Assembly: GCA_001819985.1 (NCBI GenBank)
Contig: MHOE01000003.1
Coordinates: forward strand, 233-40,129
Direction: 5' to 3'
DNA length: 39,897 nt
DNA from: Candidatus Spechtbacteria bacterium RIFCSPHIGHO2_02_FULL_43_15b
GTDB taxonomy: Bacteria > Patescibacteriota > Minisyncoccia > Spechtbacterales > HO2-43-30
A program made the translations under genes and the position numbers. Every line of letters begins with the position of its first letter. Positions within the stretch are counted from its first letter, which is position 1. Below the pieces are notes generated by a model. It searched no databases, had not been told where the DNA came from, and was given only the letters and a program-made list of their open reading frames with translations. This document shows positions 16,418-25,057 of this stretch, one piece after another.

Positions 16418-16470
16418 ATAAATAATGACCAATAGCCAATGACCAATGGCCAATCGGCAACCCAAATACT
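16418..16470. repeat. short degenerate ATGACCAATAGCCA-type direct repeats
   Basis: AATGACCAATAGCCAATGACCAATGGCCAATCGGCAA between rplJ and rplL. Confidence 0.5.
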
Positions 16471-16548
16471 TAATGACTAAAGTAATTTGGCATTCGGAGT
16501 TCGGGATAAGATTGGGCATTGAGGTTTTGGACTTTGGGTTTAACAATT

Positions 16549-16965
16549 ATGCCAGAAGAAAAAACACAAGAAGAAACAGTTGAGGTTCCGGATAAATTCA
16601 AGAAACTTGTCGAGGAAATCGAGAAAATGTCGGTACTTGATTTATCGGAGCTTGTGAAGGTTCTTGAGAAAAAATTTGGAGTTTCAGCCGCGGCACCGGT
16701 AGCGATGATGGCAGGAGGAGCACCCGGTCAGGGAGAGGCGGTTGTAGAGGAAAAAACTTCATTCAATGTTGAGTTGACAGAGATGGGCGGAAATAAAATT
16801 GGAGTAATTAAGGCGGTGCGGGAAGTTACGGAGCTTGGATTGAAGGAAGCAAAAGATTTAGTTGAAGGCGCTCCAAAAATGGTGAAAGAAGGCGTAACAA
16901 AAGAACAAGCGGAGGCGATGAAAGCAAAACTCGAAGCGGCGGGAGCAAAGGTTACATTGAAGTAA
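16549..16965 (+). CDS. rplL: 50S ribosomal protein L7/L12
   Basis: [59 protein letters not shown]; start at ATG 16549 (MPEEK) rather than 16519. Confidence 0.97.
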   Translation: MPEEKTQEETVEVPDKFKKLVEEIEKMSVLDLSELVKVLEKKFGVSAAAPVAMMAGGAPGQGEAVVEEKTSFNVELTEMGGNKIGVIKAVREVTELGLKEAKDLVEGAPKMVKEGVTKEQAEAMKAKLEAAGAKVTLK

Positions 16966-16982
16966 ATATCCGCAGTAAATTT

Positions 16983-17023
16983 AAAAAAGTCAAACCTGGT
17001 GGAAAACCAGGTTTGACTTTTTT
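16983..17023 (+). terminator. strong intrinsic terminator
   Basis: AAAAAAGTCAAACCTGGT-ggaaa-ACCAGGTTTGACTTTTTT. Confidence 0.85.
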
Positions 17024-17128
17024 ATGGCGTAAAATATATACTTAATAGAATAATGTTACGCGTTTATTTTCTATCTTCAGATTGCGTTTCCAATAATCCG
17101 GGAAGCAAAGAAGCTGGGAATCCATTAA

Positions 17129-17812
17129 ATGTCAGATCAAAGTTTAGAACTATTGTTTGAATCCGAGGCAAAGGTAAAATTACTTAAATTGTTTTTACGC
17201 AACGACGGTTTTAAGTTCACCGCTTCGGAAGTGAGGTCTAGGGCGCAGATTGATATAAGCGCGGCGAAAAGCAATTTGGAGAAGTTAAGATTAGCGGGGT
17301 TTCTTAAGAGTTACTCGAAGAAGGAAGAGAAAATTATAGTGAGAGAAGTTAGGGTTGTCAAAAAAGAAAAAAATAAAAAGCCCAAGATATCTATAGTAAA
17401 AAGAAGGAGAAAAAAGGAAGTTATAGAGAAAGTTTACTTTATCAATCCTCATTTCGTATTTTTTAATGAACTTCGGGATTTGGTTCTTAAATCATCTCCC
17501 GCGTCAAAGTCGAGAATTCTAAGTCGTTCTAAGGGGTTGGGGAGAGTTAAGATGCTTGTGCTTTCCGGTATATTCCTTCGCGTTGACAGGCAATTATCGC
17601 GAACGGATCTTCTGATGGTTGCGGATGATGTTTCGGAAAAAAGATTTCAGAAATTTCTAAGGCATTTGGAGGCGGAAGTGGGTTGCGAAATACAATTCAG
17701 CCTTATGTCATCGGATGAATTTTATTATCGCCATAAGATGCTTGACCGTTTCTTGCGGGATATACTGGAAAGGCCCCACGAGGTGCTGATAAATAAACTT
17801 GGCGCTTTGTAG
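17129..17812 (+). CDS. putative winged-helix transcriptional regulator with C-terminal nucleotidyltransferase-like fold
   Basis: N-terminal wHTH-like KVKLLKLFLRNDGFKFTASEVRSRAQIDISAAKSNLEKLRLAGFL; C-terminal LMVADDVSEKRFQKFLRHLEAEVGCEIQFSLMSSDEFYYR. Confidence 0.6.
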   Translation: MSDQSLELLFESEAKVKLLKLFLRNDGFKFTASEVRSRAQIDISAAKSNLEKLRLAGFLKSYSKKEEKIIVREVRVVKKEKNKKPKISIVKRRRKKEVIEKVYFINPHFVFFNELRDLVLKSSPASKSRILSRSKGLGRVKMLVLSGIFLRVDRQLSRTDLLMVADDVSEKRFQKFLRHLEAEVGCEIQFSLMSSDEFYYRHKMLDRFLRDILERPHEVLINKLGAL

Positions 17813-17856
17813 CATCGGAGGGATCTAGGGTCTAAGTAAAATTTGTGGTATGAAAT

Positions 17857-17883
17857 AAAAAGAGAGTTTTCGACTCTCTTTTT
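17857..17883 (+). terminator. intrinsic terminator
   Basis: AAAAGAGAGT-tttcg-ACTCTCTTTTT. Confidence 0.7.
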
Positions 17884-17903
17884 GCGAAAAGGGAGATAAA
17901 CAA

Positions 17904-17977
17904 GGGCGCTTAGCTCAGCGGTTCAGAGCACTGCATTCACATTGCAGGGGTCGTAGGTTCGAATCCTACAGCGCCCA
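17904..17977 (+). tRNA. tRNA-Val (anticodon CAC)
   Basis: Cloverleaf: GGGCGCT/AGCGCCC acceptor, CTGCA-TTCACAT-TGCAG anticodon arm, GTAGG-TTCGAAT-CCTAC T arm; CCA not encoded. Confidence 0.93.
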
Positions 17978-18014
17978 TCAGACAGGAAATTGAGGAGTTG
18001 ATAAAATAAAAACT

Positions 18015-19562
18015 ATGGAAAATTTTGAAGGTAATTTGCAAATTGATAAACCGGTTCAAAAACCGGAACAAATTTCAGATGCTGATAAAGAAACATCTCA
18101 AACGATAGCAATGGACTTCATTTTGCAAAGAGTACCTCCGATTGAAGGGCGTTTTAACCCCAGCGAGGAAGTACGAAAATTATGGTTGGTTCCCAAAGAA
18201 AAACGAAGGGAGGCAGTATCCGCATTCAAAGATAAATTATACAGACAGAGAGAGGCGTGGGCGTTGTGTAGGACGACTATTGAAGAAAAGATCGAGGCAA
18301 ACCCAGATATTTCCAAGCAAGAACTGGTTGGCATAATTGGTCAATTTGCTTCAAGTTATGGTTTTGCGGAATCGCATATTAGTACTGCGGAACAATTGAT
18401 TGATGGTTATATTACCCAACACAAAAGAGTGCGGGAAATTCGAGAAAAATATCCCGATGATATTGCATTAGTAAAACGACTAACTGGAATAAATTTTACC
18501 AAAGCCGATGCAGAAGATTTTAGTATTAAAGTAGGACCAATGTCGGTGGAGATATCATGTTCTGGGTTTAATGCCGGTAGAATTTATAGAAAATCACTAG
18601 AACCCATTCCGGGATTTATGTATGGTGGTTTCGCCGCAGAAAGCAGGGATAAAGAACCAGTTTTCTATTTGGTAGTGAATAATGATTATGCAACAACGAA
18701 TCCGGATTATTATGCATCCACAGTTCCACACGAACGAGAACATCAGAAGAATAGAATTTTAGGTCCAAAACTTTATGGTCAAAGTGGAATGCGTGTTGAT
18801 GTTCGAGAAAAACTAAATCGGGGTATAATCGGTGAAAGATTGTTGGGGTTTGAAAGAGAATCTGAAGACGAAATATACAAAAGGTACGAATCAGCAAAGG
18901 ATCCGGAAGAAAAGGCCTTTCTACTTAGGGAATATATGAGGTTAATAAGAGAAAGCGCGCTTAACCGAGCCAAAGACGAAATTATTGCATTGAAAGCAGA
19001 GCCTGGTTATTATCTATCTAATTATAGTCTATATACATACAATATTTTTTTAAGTCAAGACGGTGGTCCGTATGATTACTTGGCATATCTAAGAAATTGG
19101 AATGAGAAAAAAGGCGATTCGCTATGGCAGGAAATATCAAAGAGAGTTTTCGTTGATGAATATAGAGATATTATTGATAGAGCAATTATTGCTTTTGACC
19201 GCTTGAAAGGCGGGCGTTATTCGCTAAAAGAAGTAATCGCCATGTTATCCGATAAACGATTACAGGAGTGGCCAAAAACTGTTAGAAGATTGTTAGAAGC
19301 AGGAGATAAAGAGTTCGATCCATCGTACCGCCCATCAGCTATTGAAATTTATGACACATATATATGTCAATCATATCTTGGTAAACGAATGATCTTTGAT
19401 AGAAGAACGGGACGAATTTGTAAGATAGTCAATAGTATTGAAAGACCCGCTAGCGAATCGGAGATAAAAAATTTTTCTCGTCGTTTGCTCCGTGTTGGGT
19501 TATCCGATGCGGAGATAAAAAAAATGAAAAATAATTTGCCGGCAAAACAAAAATCGGAATGA
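18015..19562 (+). CDS. hypothetical protein with HExxH zinc-peptidase-like motif
   Basis: 515-aa ORF; STVPHEREHQKNRI contains HEREH. Confidence 0.75.
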   Translation: MENFEGNLQIDKPVQKPEQISDADKETSQTIAMDFILQRVPPIEGRFNPSEEVRKLWLVPKEKRREAVSAFKDKLYRQREAWALCRTTIEEKIEANPDISKQELVGIIGQFASSYGFAESHISTAEQLIDGYITQHKRVREIREKYPDDIALVKRLTGINFTKADAEDFSIKVGPMSVEISCSGFNAGRIYRKSLEPIPGFMYGGFAAESRDKEPVFYLVVNNDYATTNPDYYASTVPHEREHQKNRILGPKLYGQSGMRVDVREKLNRGIIGERLLGFERESEDEIYKRYESAKDPEEKAFLLREYMRLIRESALNRAKDEIIALKAEPGYYLSNYSLYTYNIFLSQDGGPYDYLAYLRNWNEKKGDSLWQEISKRVFVDEYRDIIDRAIIAFDRLKGGRYSLKEVIAMLSDKRLQEWPKTVRRLLEAGDKEFDPSYRPSAIEIYDTYICQSYLGKRMIFDRRTGRICKIVNSIERPASESEIKNFSRRLLRVGLSDAEIKKMKNNLPAKQKSE

Positions 19563-19764
19563 TTTTTGTAGTTCGCGAAGCGGAACGAAAAACTTGAAAT
19601 CGGGGCGGCGCGCAAACTTCGTTGGCATAAAATTCGGCGGCGGGAAGCGAGAGCTGGCAAAAATTCCTTCCCCCCAACCCCCTTTTATTTTTATTCAAAA
19701 ATTGCTATACTCAACTTAATATGGTAAAGGCCGAAAATATTAGCGTTGTAAAATACACAATATT

Positions 19765-20349
19765 ATGGGTATTTTTAGTTCTTACAAAATAATAGTGAAA
19801 GACCCGACAATTTCAAGAAAGCTTTTTTCCGAAGTCGGGATATGGAGTATAGTTTGGCTTATCGCGAGAGTGTATCTCGGGTGGGGATGGCTAAGCGCGG
19901 GTTGGGAAAAGATAAGCGGTAAAGGCGCAAATCCTTGGGGACCGGAATCAGTTCTTGCATTTTGGCAAAGAGTTGTCGAAGTGCCAGAGCCGCCGGCGCA
20001 TCCCGAGATTGTGTATGGCTGGTACAGGGGCTTTATCCAACTTTTAATGGAGGTAAACGCGCAAACTTGGTTTGCGCCTACTGTTGCCTGGGGAGAGTTT
20101 TTAGTCGGCATGCTTCTTATATTGGGGGCTTTCGTGGGAATTGCCGCTACGGCCGGAGCATTTATGAATCTTAATTTTATGCTTTCGGGAGTCGCCTCGG
20201 TCAATCCTATAATGTATTCGTTAGCTATCATTCTGATACTTTCTTGGAAAACCGCGGGATGGTGGGGACTAGACAGATGGCTTTTGCCAAAAATTGGAGT
20301 ACCGTGGAGTAAGGTGGAAGTGAAAGATGCTAATACTCCAAATAATTAG
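19765..20349 (+). CDS. DoxX/DoxD-like integral membrane protein
   Basis: IARVYLGWGWLSAGWEKI...GEFLVGMLLILGAFVGIAATAGAFMNLNFMLSG...WGLDRWLLP is DoxX-like. Confidence 0.8.
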   Translation: MGIFSSYKIIVKDPTISRKLFSEVGIWSIVWLIARVYLGWGWLSAGWEKISGKGANPWGPESVLAFWQRVVEVPEPPAHPEIVYGWYRGFIQLLMEVNAQTWFAPTVAWGEFLVGMLLILGAFVGIAATAGAFMNLNFMLSGVASVNPIMYSLAIILILSWKTAGWWGLDRWLLPKIGVPWSKVEVKDANTPNN

Positions 20350-20506
20350 GTTAGTTTGAAATATCAACTTTGGGCAGTAAATTCTTCGTACGCTTTGGTC
20401 AGTTCGAGATTTTTATGAACTAAGGAAAAATACAAAGCTACTAACGCGCAAATCATAAAAGAAAAACAGTAAAAAGTGATCGTTTTTCGCAGATATAAAC
20501 GAGCCC

Positions 20507-20542
20507 AAACAAAAAGGGAGGGTACACCCTCTCTTTTTGTTT
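20507..20542 (+). terminator. intrinsic terminator
   Basis: AAACAAAAAGGGAG-ggtacac-CCTCTCTTTTTGTTT. Confidence 0.75.
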
Positions 20543-20573
20543 GTGGATAACTATGTTTGACCCCCAGCGGTTA

Positions 20574-20619
20574 GTGGACTAAAATTAGAAGTAAGTGGAT
20601 AATTGTGGATAATTGTGGT
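20574..20619 (+). promoter_or_regulatory. putative MraZ-binding repeats
   Basis: GTGGA 20595-20599, GTGGA 20605-20609, GTGGT 20615-20619 (exact 10-bp period), plus GTGGA 20574-20578, just upstream of mraZ. Confidence 0.65.
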
Positions 20620-20630
20620 AATACGAAAGT

Positions 20631-21062
20631 ATGTTAATCGGAGAATATTCACATACAATAGATGAAAAGAGACGCCTTGCTATTCCTTCCAAATTCAGAA
20701 AAGAACTTGGCAATAAAGCGATTATAACAAGAGGTCTGGATAACTGCCTTTTTGTATTTCCAGAAAAGGAATGGAATGATCTTTCAGAAAAATTAAAGAC
20801 CTTGCCGCTTGGCCAACGGGATGCGCGAGGTTTTATACGCCTTATACTGGCGGGCGCTATGGATGTATCGTTCGACAGTTTGGGAAGAATACTTGTGCCG
20901 GATTATTTGAAAGAATATTCAAAGTTAAAGAAGCAAGTTATTGTGACGGGTGTATTGAACCGCCTTGAGATTTGGGATGAAAGTATATGGAACGAGTATA
21001 AATCGAGAACCGAAAAGGAAGCGGGGAATATAGCGGAAAGATTGGGGGAGCTCGGAGTATGA
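20631..21062 (+). CDS. mraZ: transcriptional regulator MraZ
   Basis: MLIGEYSHTIDEKRRLAIPSKFRKELG...SFDSLGRILVPDYLKEYSKL...GVLNRLEIWDE. Confidence 0.96.
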   Translation: MLIGEYSHTIDEKRRLAIPSKFRKELGNKAIITRGLDNCLFVFPEKEWNDLSEKLKTLPLGQRDARGFIRLILAGAMDVSFDSLGRILVPDYLKEYSKLKKQVIVTGVLNRLEIWDESIWNEYKSRTEKEAGNIAERLGELGV

Positions 21063-21137
21063 TGAGATTTAAGTTTTAAGATTCGAGGTTAAAATTAGTT
21101 CTGCCGAGGTGACGAACGCGTAAATTTTTAATCCCGA

Positions 21138-22094
21138 ATGTTTAATAAGATTATGCACATCCCCGTTCTATTAAACGAAATTCTGCGATATTTGGATCCG
21201 AAACCCGGAGACAATTTCATAGATTGCACAGTCGGGGAAGGCGGGCACGCTCTGGCAATACTTAAAATGACCGCTCCGAACGGCAAACTTATAGGCATAG
21301 ACAGGGACGCGGATATGGTAGAGCGATTGCGGGCGCGCGCAAAAGATATGGGAGTGGGGGAGAGATTCATAATTCATCATGGCAACTTTGCTGATATACG
21401 GAAAATAAGCGAAGGATACGATTTTTATAAGGTAAACGGGGCACTTTTTGATTTTGGTATGTCGTCGTGGCAGATAGACGAAAGCGGAATGGGTTTTTCC
21501 TTTCAGAATATTGAGCCGCTGGATATGCGATACGACAGGACAAAAAATACGCCGACAGCGGCAAATATTATAAATTCATGGCCGGAGGCGAGTTTAGCAA
21601 GAATTATCTACGAATTTGGAGAGGAGCGATACTCAAGGAGAATCGCAAAAGAGATAGTAATGGCGAGGAAAAAAGAGCATATAACTACGACTGATGAATT
21701 AGTGAGGATTATATTTCGCGCCGTACCGCGGGTTAGAGCGGGGAAGCCGGGTATTCATTTTGCGACTAGGACATTTCAGGCGTTTCGCATTGCCATAAAT
21801 ATGGAACTTGAAAATGTGGAAGCGGGCTTGGAGGAGGCGATATATCGCGTCGAGATCGGAGGAAAAGTTGCGGCGATTTCATTTCATTCATTAGAAGATA
21901 GAATTGTGAAAAATACTTTTAAGAAGTACTCACGACCGCGGGAGTTAGAGGGGGGTGTGTATTTCAATCGAGCTGAAGGGGGGGTTGTTAAAATTATCAC
22001 AAAAAAGCCGGTAAAGCCGGCGGCAGAAGAAATTTTTGAAAATCCCAGAGCAAGAAGCGCTAAATTGCGCGTGTCGGAAAAGGTAAGCGCGTAA
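21138..22094 (+). CDS. rsmH: 16S rRNA (cytosine1402-N4)-methyltransferase RsmH
   Basis: HIPVLLNEILRYL, FIDCTVGEGGHALAIL, GMSSWQIDESGMGFSF, ISFHSLEDRIVK; start may be 21153. Confidence 0.96.
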   Translation: MFNKIMHIPVLLNEILRYLDPKPGDNFIDCTVGEGGHALAILKMTAPNGKLIGIDRDADMVERLRARAKDMGVGERFIIHHGNFADIRKISEGYDFYKVNGALFDFGMSSWQIDESGMGFSFQNIEPLDMRYDRTKNTPTAANIINSWPEASLARIIYEFGEERYSRRIAKEIVMARKKEHITTTDELVRIIFRAVPRVRAGKPGIHFATRTFQAFRIAINMELENVEAGLEEAIYRVEIGGKVAAISFHSLEDRIVKNTFKKYSRPRELEGGVYFNRAEGGVVKIITKKPVKPAAEEIFENPRARSAKLRVSEKVSA

Positions 22095-22117
22095 GCGTTT
22101 ACCGCGAAGTTAAAAAT

Positions 22118-22432
22118 ATGCGTAATCTAAGGCATAAATCAGCAAAAAAAATAATTATATGCGACATTTTATTTATCGGCACGATATTGGCTTTCGGCGC
22201 GTTTTATTTGTTTAGCGCGAACAGTTTGACAAGCGACGGATTCGCGATAGACGAAATGCGATCCGCTATAAAAAATTTGAATCAGGAGTATTACTCCCTT
22301 TCAGTATACGCGATGGACGCGAAATCCATAAAAAATCTCGAAAGAAGGGTGAAAGATTTGAATCTTGAACGGGTAGATCAAGTTTCCTATATAAAAGCAA
22401 AATCCAGCTCGCCGCTGGTGTTGGGTAATTAA
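22118..22432 (+). CDS. FtsL/septum-formation-initiator-like small membrane protein
   Basis: Single N-terminal TM plus coiled-coil-like tail; position between rsmH and ftsI. Confidence 0.6.
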   Translation: MRNLRHKSAKKIIICDILFIGTILAFGAFYLFSANSLTSDGFAIDEMRSAIKNLNQEYYSLSVYAMDAKSIKNLERRVKDLNLERVDQVSYIKAKSSSPLVLGN

Positions 22433-22446
22433 ACTTCGAAATTCCC

Positions 22447-24276
22447 ATGAGCGTTTGGCGAATATATTTCGTCTTTTTTATTATTTTACTTGGGGGTGCT
22501 GGGATTTCAGCCCGGCTTTTTTATTTGCAGGTGTTAAGCGGGGGATACTATGCGGCTCTTGCCAAGGGTCAGCATACAAATTTCGTAAACTCCATTTCTT
22601 TGCGCGGTGATATATTTTTTCAGGATAAATTCAGCGAAGGCGGGGATACTCCCGGACTTTTTTTAGCGGCGACAAACAAGGATATTTTCGCGCTGTATGC
22701 CAGTTCGGAAAAAATTAGTAACTCCGAAGAAGTTGTAGAAAAAATTAGTCCAATTTTACACGAATACTATCTATACAGAGACCCTAAATACGGAGAGGAG
22801 AATTTATCGTCAGGAATTGCCAGCATGAGCGATGACTCGGCCTCGGGCGGGGATAATTCAGTTTCGGAAGAAAAAACAGCGCCGGTAAGTTTTGAAGATG
22901 TGCGAAGGGAACTTAAGGATAAGATGAATAAGGAGGACGACGCGTATAGAAAAGTGGCGGGTAGACTCGATGACAGCGCGATAAATGAAATAAAAGAGCT
23001 TGATATTGCTGGGCTGGATATAAGGAAAGAGAAGGTAAGGTATTACCCCGGGGGTGATCTTGGCGCTCATCTACTTGGATTCCTAGGTTTTAGCGAGTAC
23101 GAAAGAGTAGGGCAATACGGACTGGAAGGGTTTTATGACGATTTATTGAGAGGTTCATCCAATGAGGAGAGAATATCTATACTTCCGGGCAGTTCTTCCG
23201 TGGAGGATATAAAATCCGGAAAAGATATAATCACAAGCATAGATTATAACATTCAGTTTATGATTCAAAAAAAACTTGCGGAAACGAAAGAAAGGCTCAA
23301 GGCAAAAAGCGCTTCAGCGGTTGTCGTGGATCCCAAAACGGGTGAAATATTGGCGCTTGCCGCTGTGGGTACATTCAACCCGAACTATTATTCGGAGGTG
23401 AGCGGAATTGATGTTTTCCTAAACGATGTAGCCCAAAAGATGTTTGAGCCGGGTTCTGTGTTTAAGCCGATAACAATGGCCGCGGGAATAGACGCGGGTA
23501 AGATCCAGCCCACGACAAAATATGAGGATGAAGGGGAGGTTATCATAGGCAAGTACACAATAAAAAATTCCGATAACGAAGCGCATGGCGAGCAGAATAT
23601 GATAAATGTTTTGGAACTGTCGTTGAATACGGGCGTTGTGTTCGTGGAGGGCAAACTTGGGCATAGCAATTTTCGCGAGTATGTGCAAAGATTTGGATTC
23701 GGGGAAAAAACAGGAGTTGATTTGCAGGGAGAAGTGGAAGGCGATGTGCGAAATATTCTCGAAACAAATCGCGATGTTAACTTCGCAACGGCGTCGTTCG
23801 GGCAGGGAATCGCGGTTACGCCGATACAACTCGTTACGGCATTTTCCGCTATCGCAAACGGAGGCAATATGATGAAGCCGCATATAGCCAAAGCTATAGT
23901 GGACGATGATGGGACTATTAGAGAAGTGGCACCGGAGGTAGTCGGGAATCCCATTTCCGCTAAGACCGCGGGACAGATAACATCAATGCTTGTGAGTTCG
24001 GTTGAGAATGGATACGCGAGGAAAGCCGTGGTTTCGGGTTATAAAATCGCTGGAAAAACAGGAACCGCGCAGGTGCCGTCGGAAGACGGACAGGGCTATT
24101 CCGAAAAAACAATCCACTCCTTTATCGGTTTCGGCCCGGCATACGACCCGAAATTTTTAGCGCTTATAAAAGTAGATGAGCCAGAGATTATAAAGTTTTC
24201 ATCGGATAGCATAGGGCCTTTGTTTGGAGAGATTGCGGAGTATATTCTTAACTATTACGAGATACCCCCGGGTTAA
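22447..24276 (+). CDS. ftsI: penicillin-binding protein (FtsI/PBP2-type transpeptidase)
   Basis: N-terminal TM, EPGSVFKP (SxxK), SLNTG (SxN), GKTGTAQ (KTG). Confidence 0.92.
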   Translation: MSVWRIYFVFFIILLGGAGISARLFYLQVLSGGYYAALAKGQHTNFVNSISLRGDIFFQDKFSEGGDTPGLFLAATNKDIFALYASSEKISNSEEVVEKISPILHEYYLYRDPKYGEENLSSGIASMSDDSASGGDNSVSEEKTAPVSFEDVRRELKDKMNKEDDAYRKVAGRLDDSAINEIKELDIAGLDIRKEKVRYYPGGDLGAHLLGFLGFSEYERVGQYGLEGFYDDLLRGSSNEERISILPGSSSVEDIKSGKDIITSIDYNIQFMIQKKLAETKERLKAKSASAVVVDPKTGEILALAAVGTFNPNYYSEVSGIDVFLNDVAQKMFEPGSVFKPITMAAGIDAGKIQPTTKYEDEGEVIIGKYTIKNSDNEAHGEQNMINVLELSLNTGVVFVEGKLGHSNFREYVQRFGFGEKTGVDLQGEVEGDVRNILETNRDVNFATASFGQGIAVTPIQLVTAFSAIANGGNMMKPHIAKAIVDDDGTIREVAPEVVGNPISAKTAGQITSMLVSSVENGYARKAVVSGYKIAGKTGTAQVPSEDGQGYSEKTIHSFIGFGPAYDPKFLALIKVDEPEIIKFSSDSIGPLFGEIAEYILNYYEIPPG

Positions 24277-24368
24277 TATCTTTAAAAAAGCACATAGGTT
24301 GAACCTATGAATGCCGTTGTTGCCTATTTCAAATAAATGTGGCAAAATAAACTGGCTTCAATCAGCGC

Positions 24369-24444
24369 GGCGCTGTCGTCTAGTCCGGTCTAGGACACCA
24401 GGTTCTCATCCTGGAGATCGCGGGTTCAAATCCCGCCGGCGCTA
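24369..24444 (+). tRNA. tRNA-Glu (anticodon CTC)
   Basis: GGCGCTG TCGTCTAG...CCAGG-TTCTCAT-CCTGG, GCGGG-TTCAAAT-CCCGC, CGGCGCT A; Glu-type TCGTCTAG D-arm; acceptor includes two wobble pairs; CCA not encoded. Confidence 0.88.
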
Positions 24445-24516
24445 CTATCTAAAGGATTTCAGACGCTATTCTTTTTTGTGCAAGGGCCGATTTTTTAGGG
24501 TAGGTAAGAACAAATT

Positions 24517-24543
24517 AAAAGGCGAGGGTTCTCGCCTTTTTTG
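24517..24543 (+). terminator. intrinsic terminator
   Basis: AAAAGGCGAG-ggtt-CTCGCCTTTTTT. Confidence 0.75.
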
Positions 24544-24556
24544 ATGCGCGAAAAAT

Positions 24557-24592
24557 AAATGCCCCGTTTTCAATAAAAGCGGGGCATTTTGC
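24557..24592. terminator. terminator-like hairpin, probably for the minus-strand gene and/or bidirectional
   Basis: AAATGCCCCG...CGGGGCATTT. Confidence 0.65.
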
Positions 24593-24622
24593 GGTTTGAT
24601 TTTACTGCCTAGAGGGCATACA

Positions 24623-24865
24623 TTATATGTCAGTTTTCCAATCAGGAAAGGAATAAGGGTCAAATGCAAGTAACGCCGTAACCAAGTCCTCGAGGGACGC
24701 ATCGGGATTTTGCATATGGAACTCCGCATCGCTAATCGCGATCGGGTCTATGGAATTGCGTATCGCCAGTTCCACCCTTTGACGAATTTTTTGTCTTAAA
24801 GAAGCCGTTAATCTTTCGTCTATTTCTAACTGGACTTGTCTTCGGTCATGGTTTTCCGCGCTCAT
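24623..24865 (-). CDS. small hypothetical protein
   Basis: 80-aa ORF, charged/helical composition, GGGAGG upstream (long spacing), terminator downstream. Confidence 0.55.
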   Translation of the reverse strand: MSAENHDRRQVQLEIDERLTASLRQKIRQRVELAIRNSIDPIAISDAEFHMQNPDASLEDLVTALLAFDPYSFPDWKTDI

Positions 24866-25057
24866 TTTATTTAATTTTTACCTCCCAATTCCTTCTTTAA
24901 GTATCATATCATGTTAATAATAATTGTCAATTTTCAATGGCGTGCTACATTTGTTATCGGCATTTTGCCATAGTTGCGTTTATTATGTTTTATGATAAAA
25001 TACGCGCAGTAAAATTCGTGTCTGGTGCGGCTAGACCAGATTATGGAGGCATGAGAA

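Noticed and set aside
15985-16446. 153-aa minus-strand ORF
   Set aside because: Antisense to rplJ.
23388-23954. 188-aa and 154-aa minus-strand ORFs
   Set aside because: Antisense to the transpeptidase domain of ftsI, low-complexity Ser/Pro composition.
24311-24544. 77-aa plus-strand ORF
   Set aside because: Runs through the tRNA-Glu gene and a terminator.
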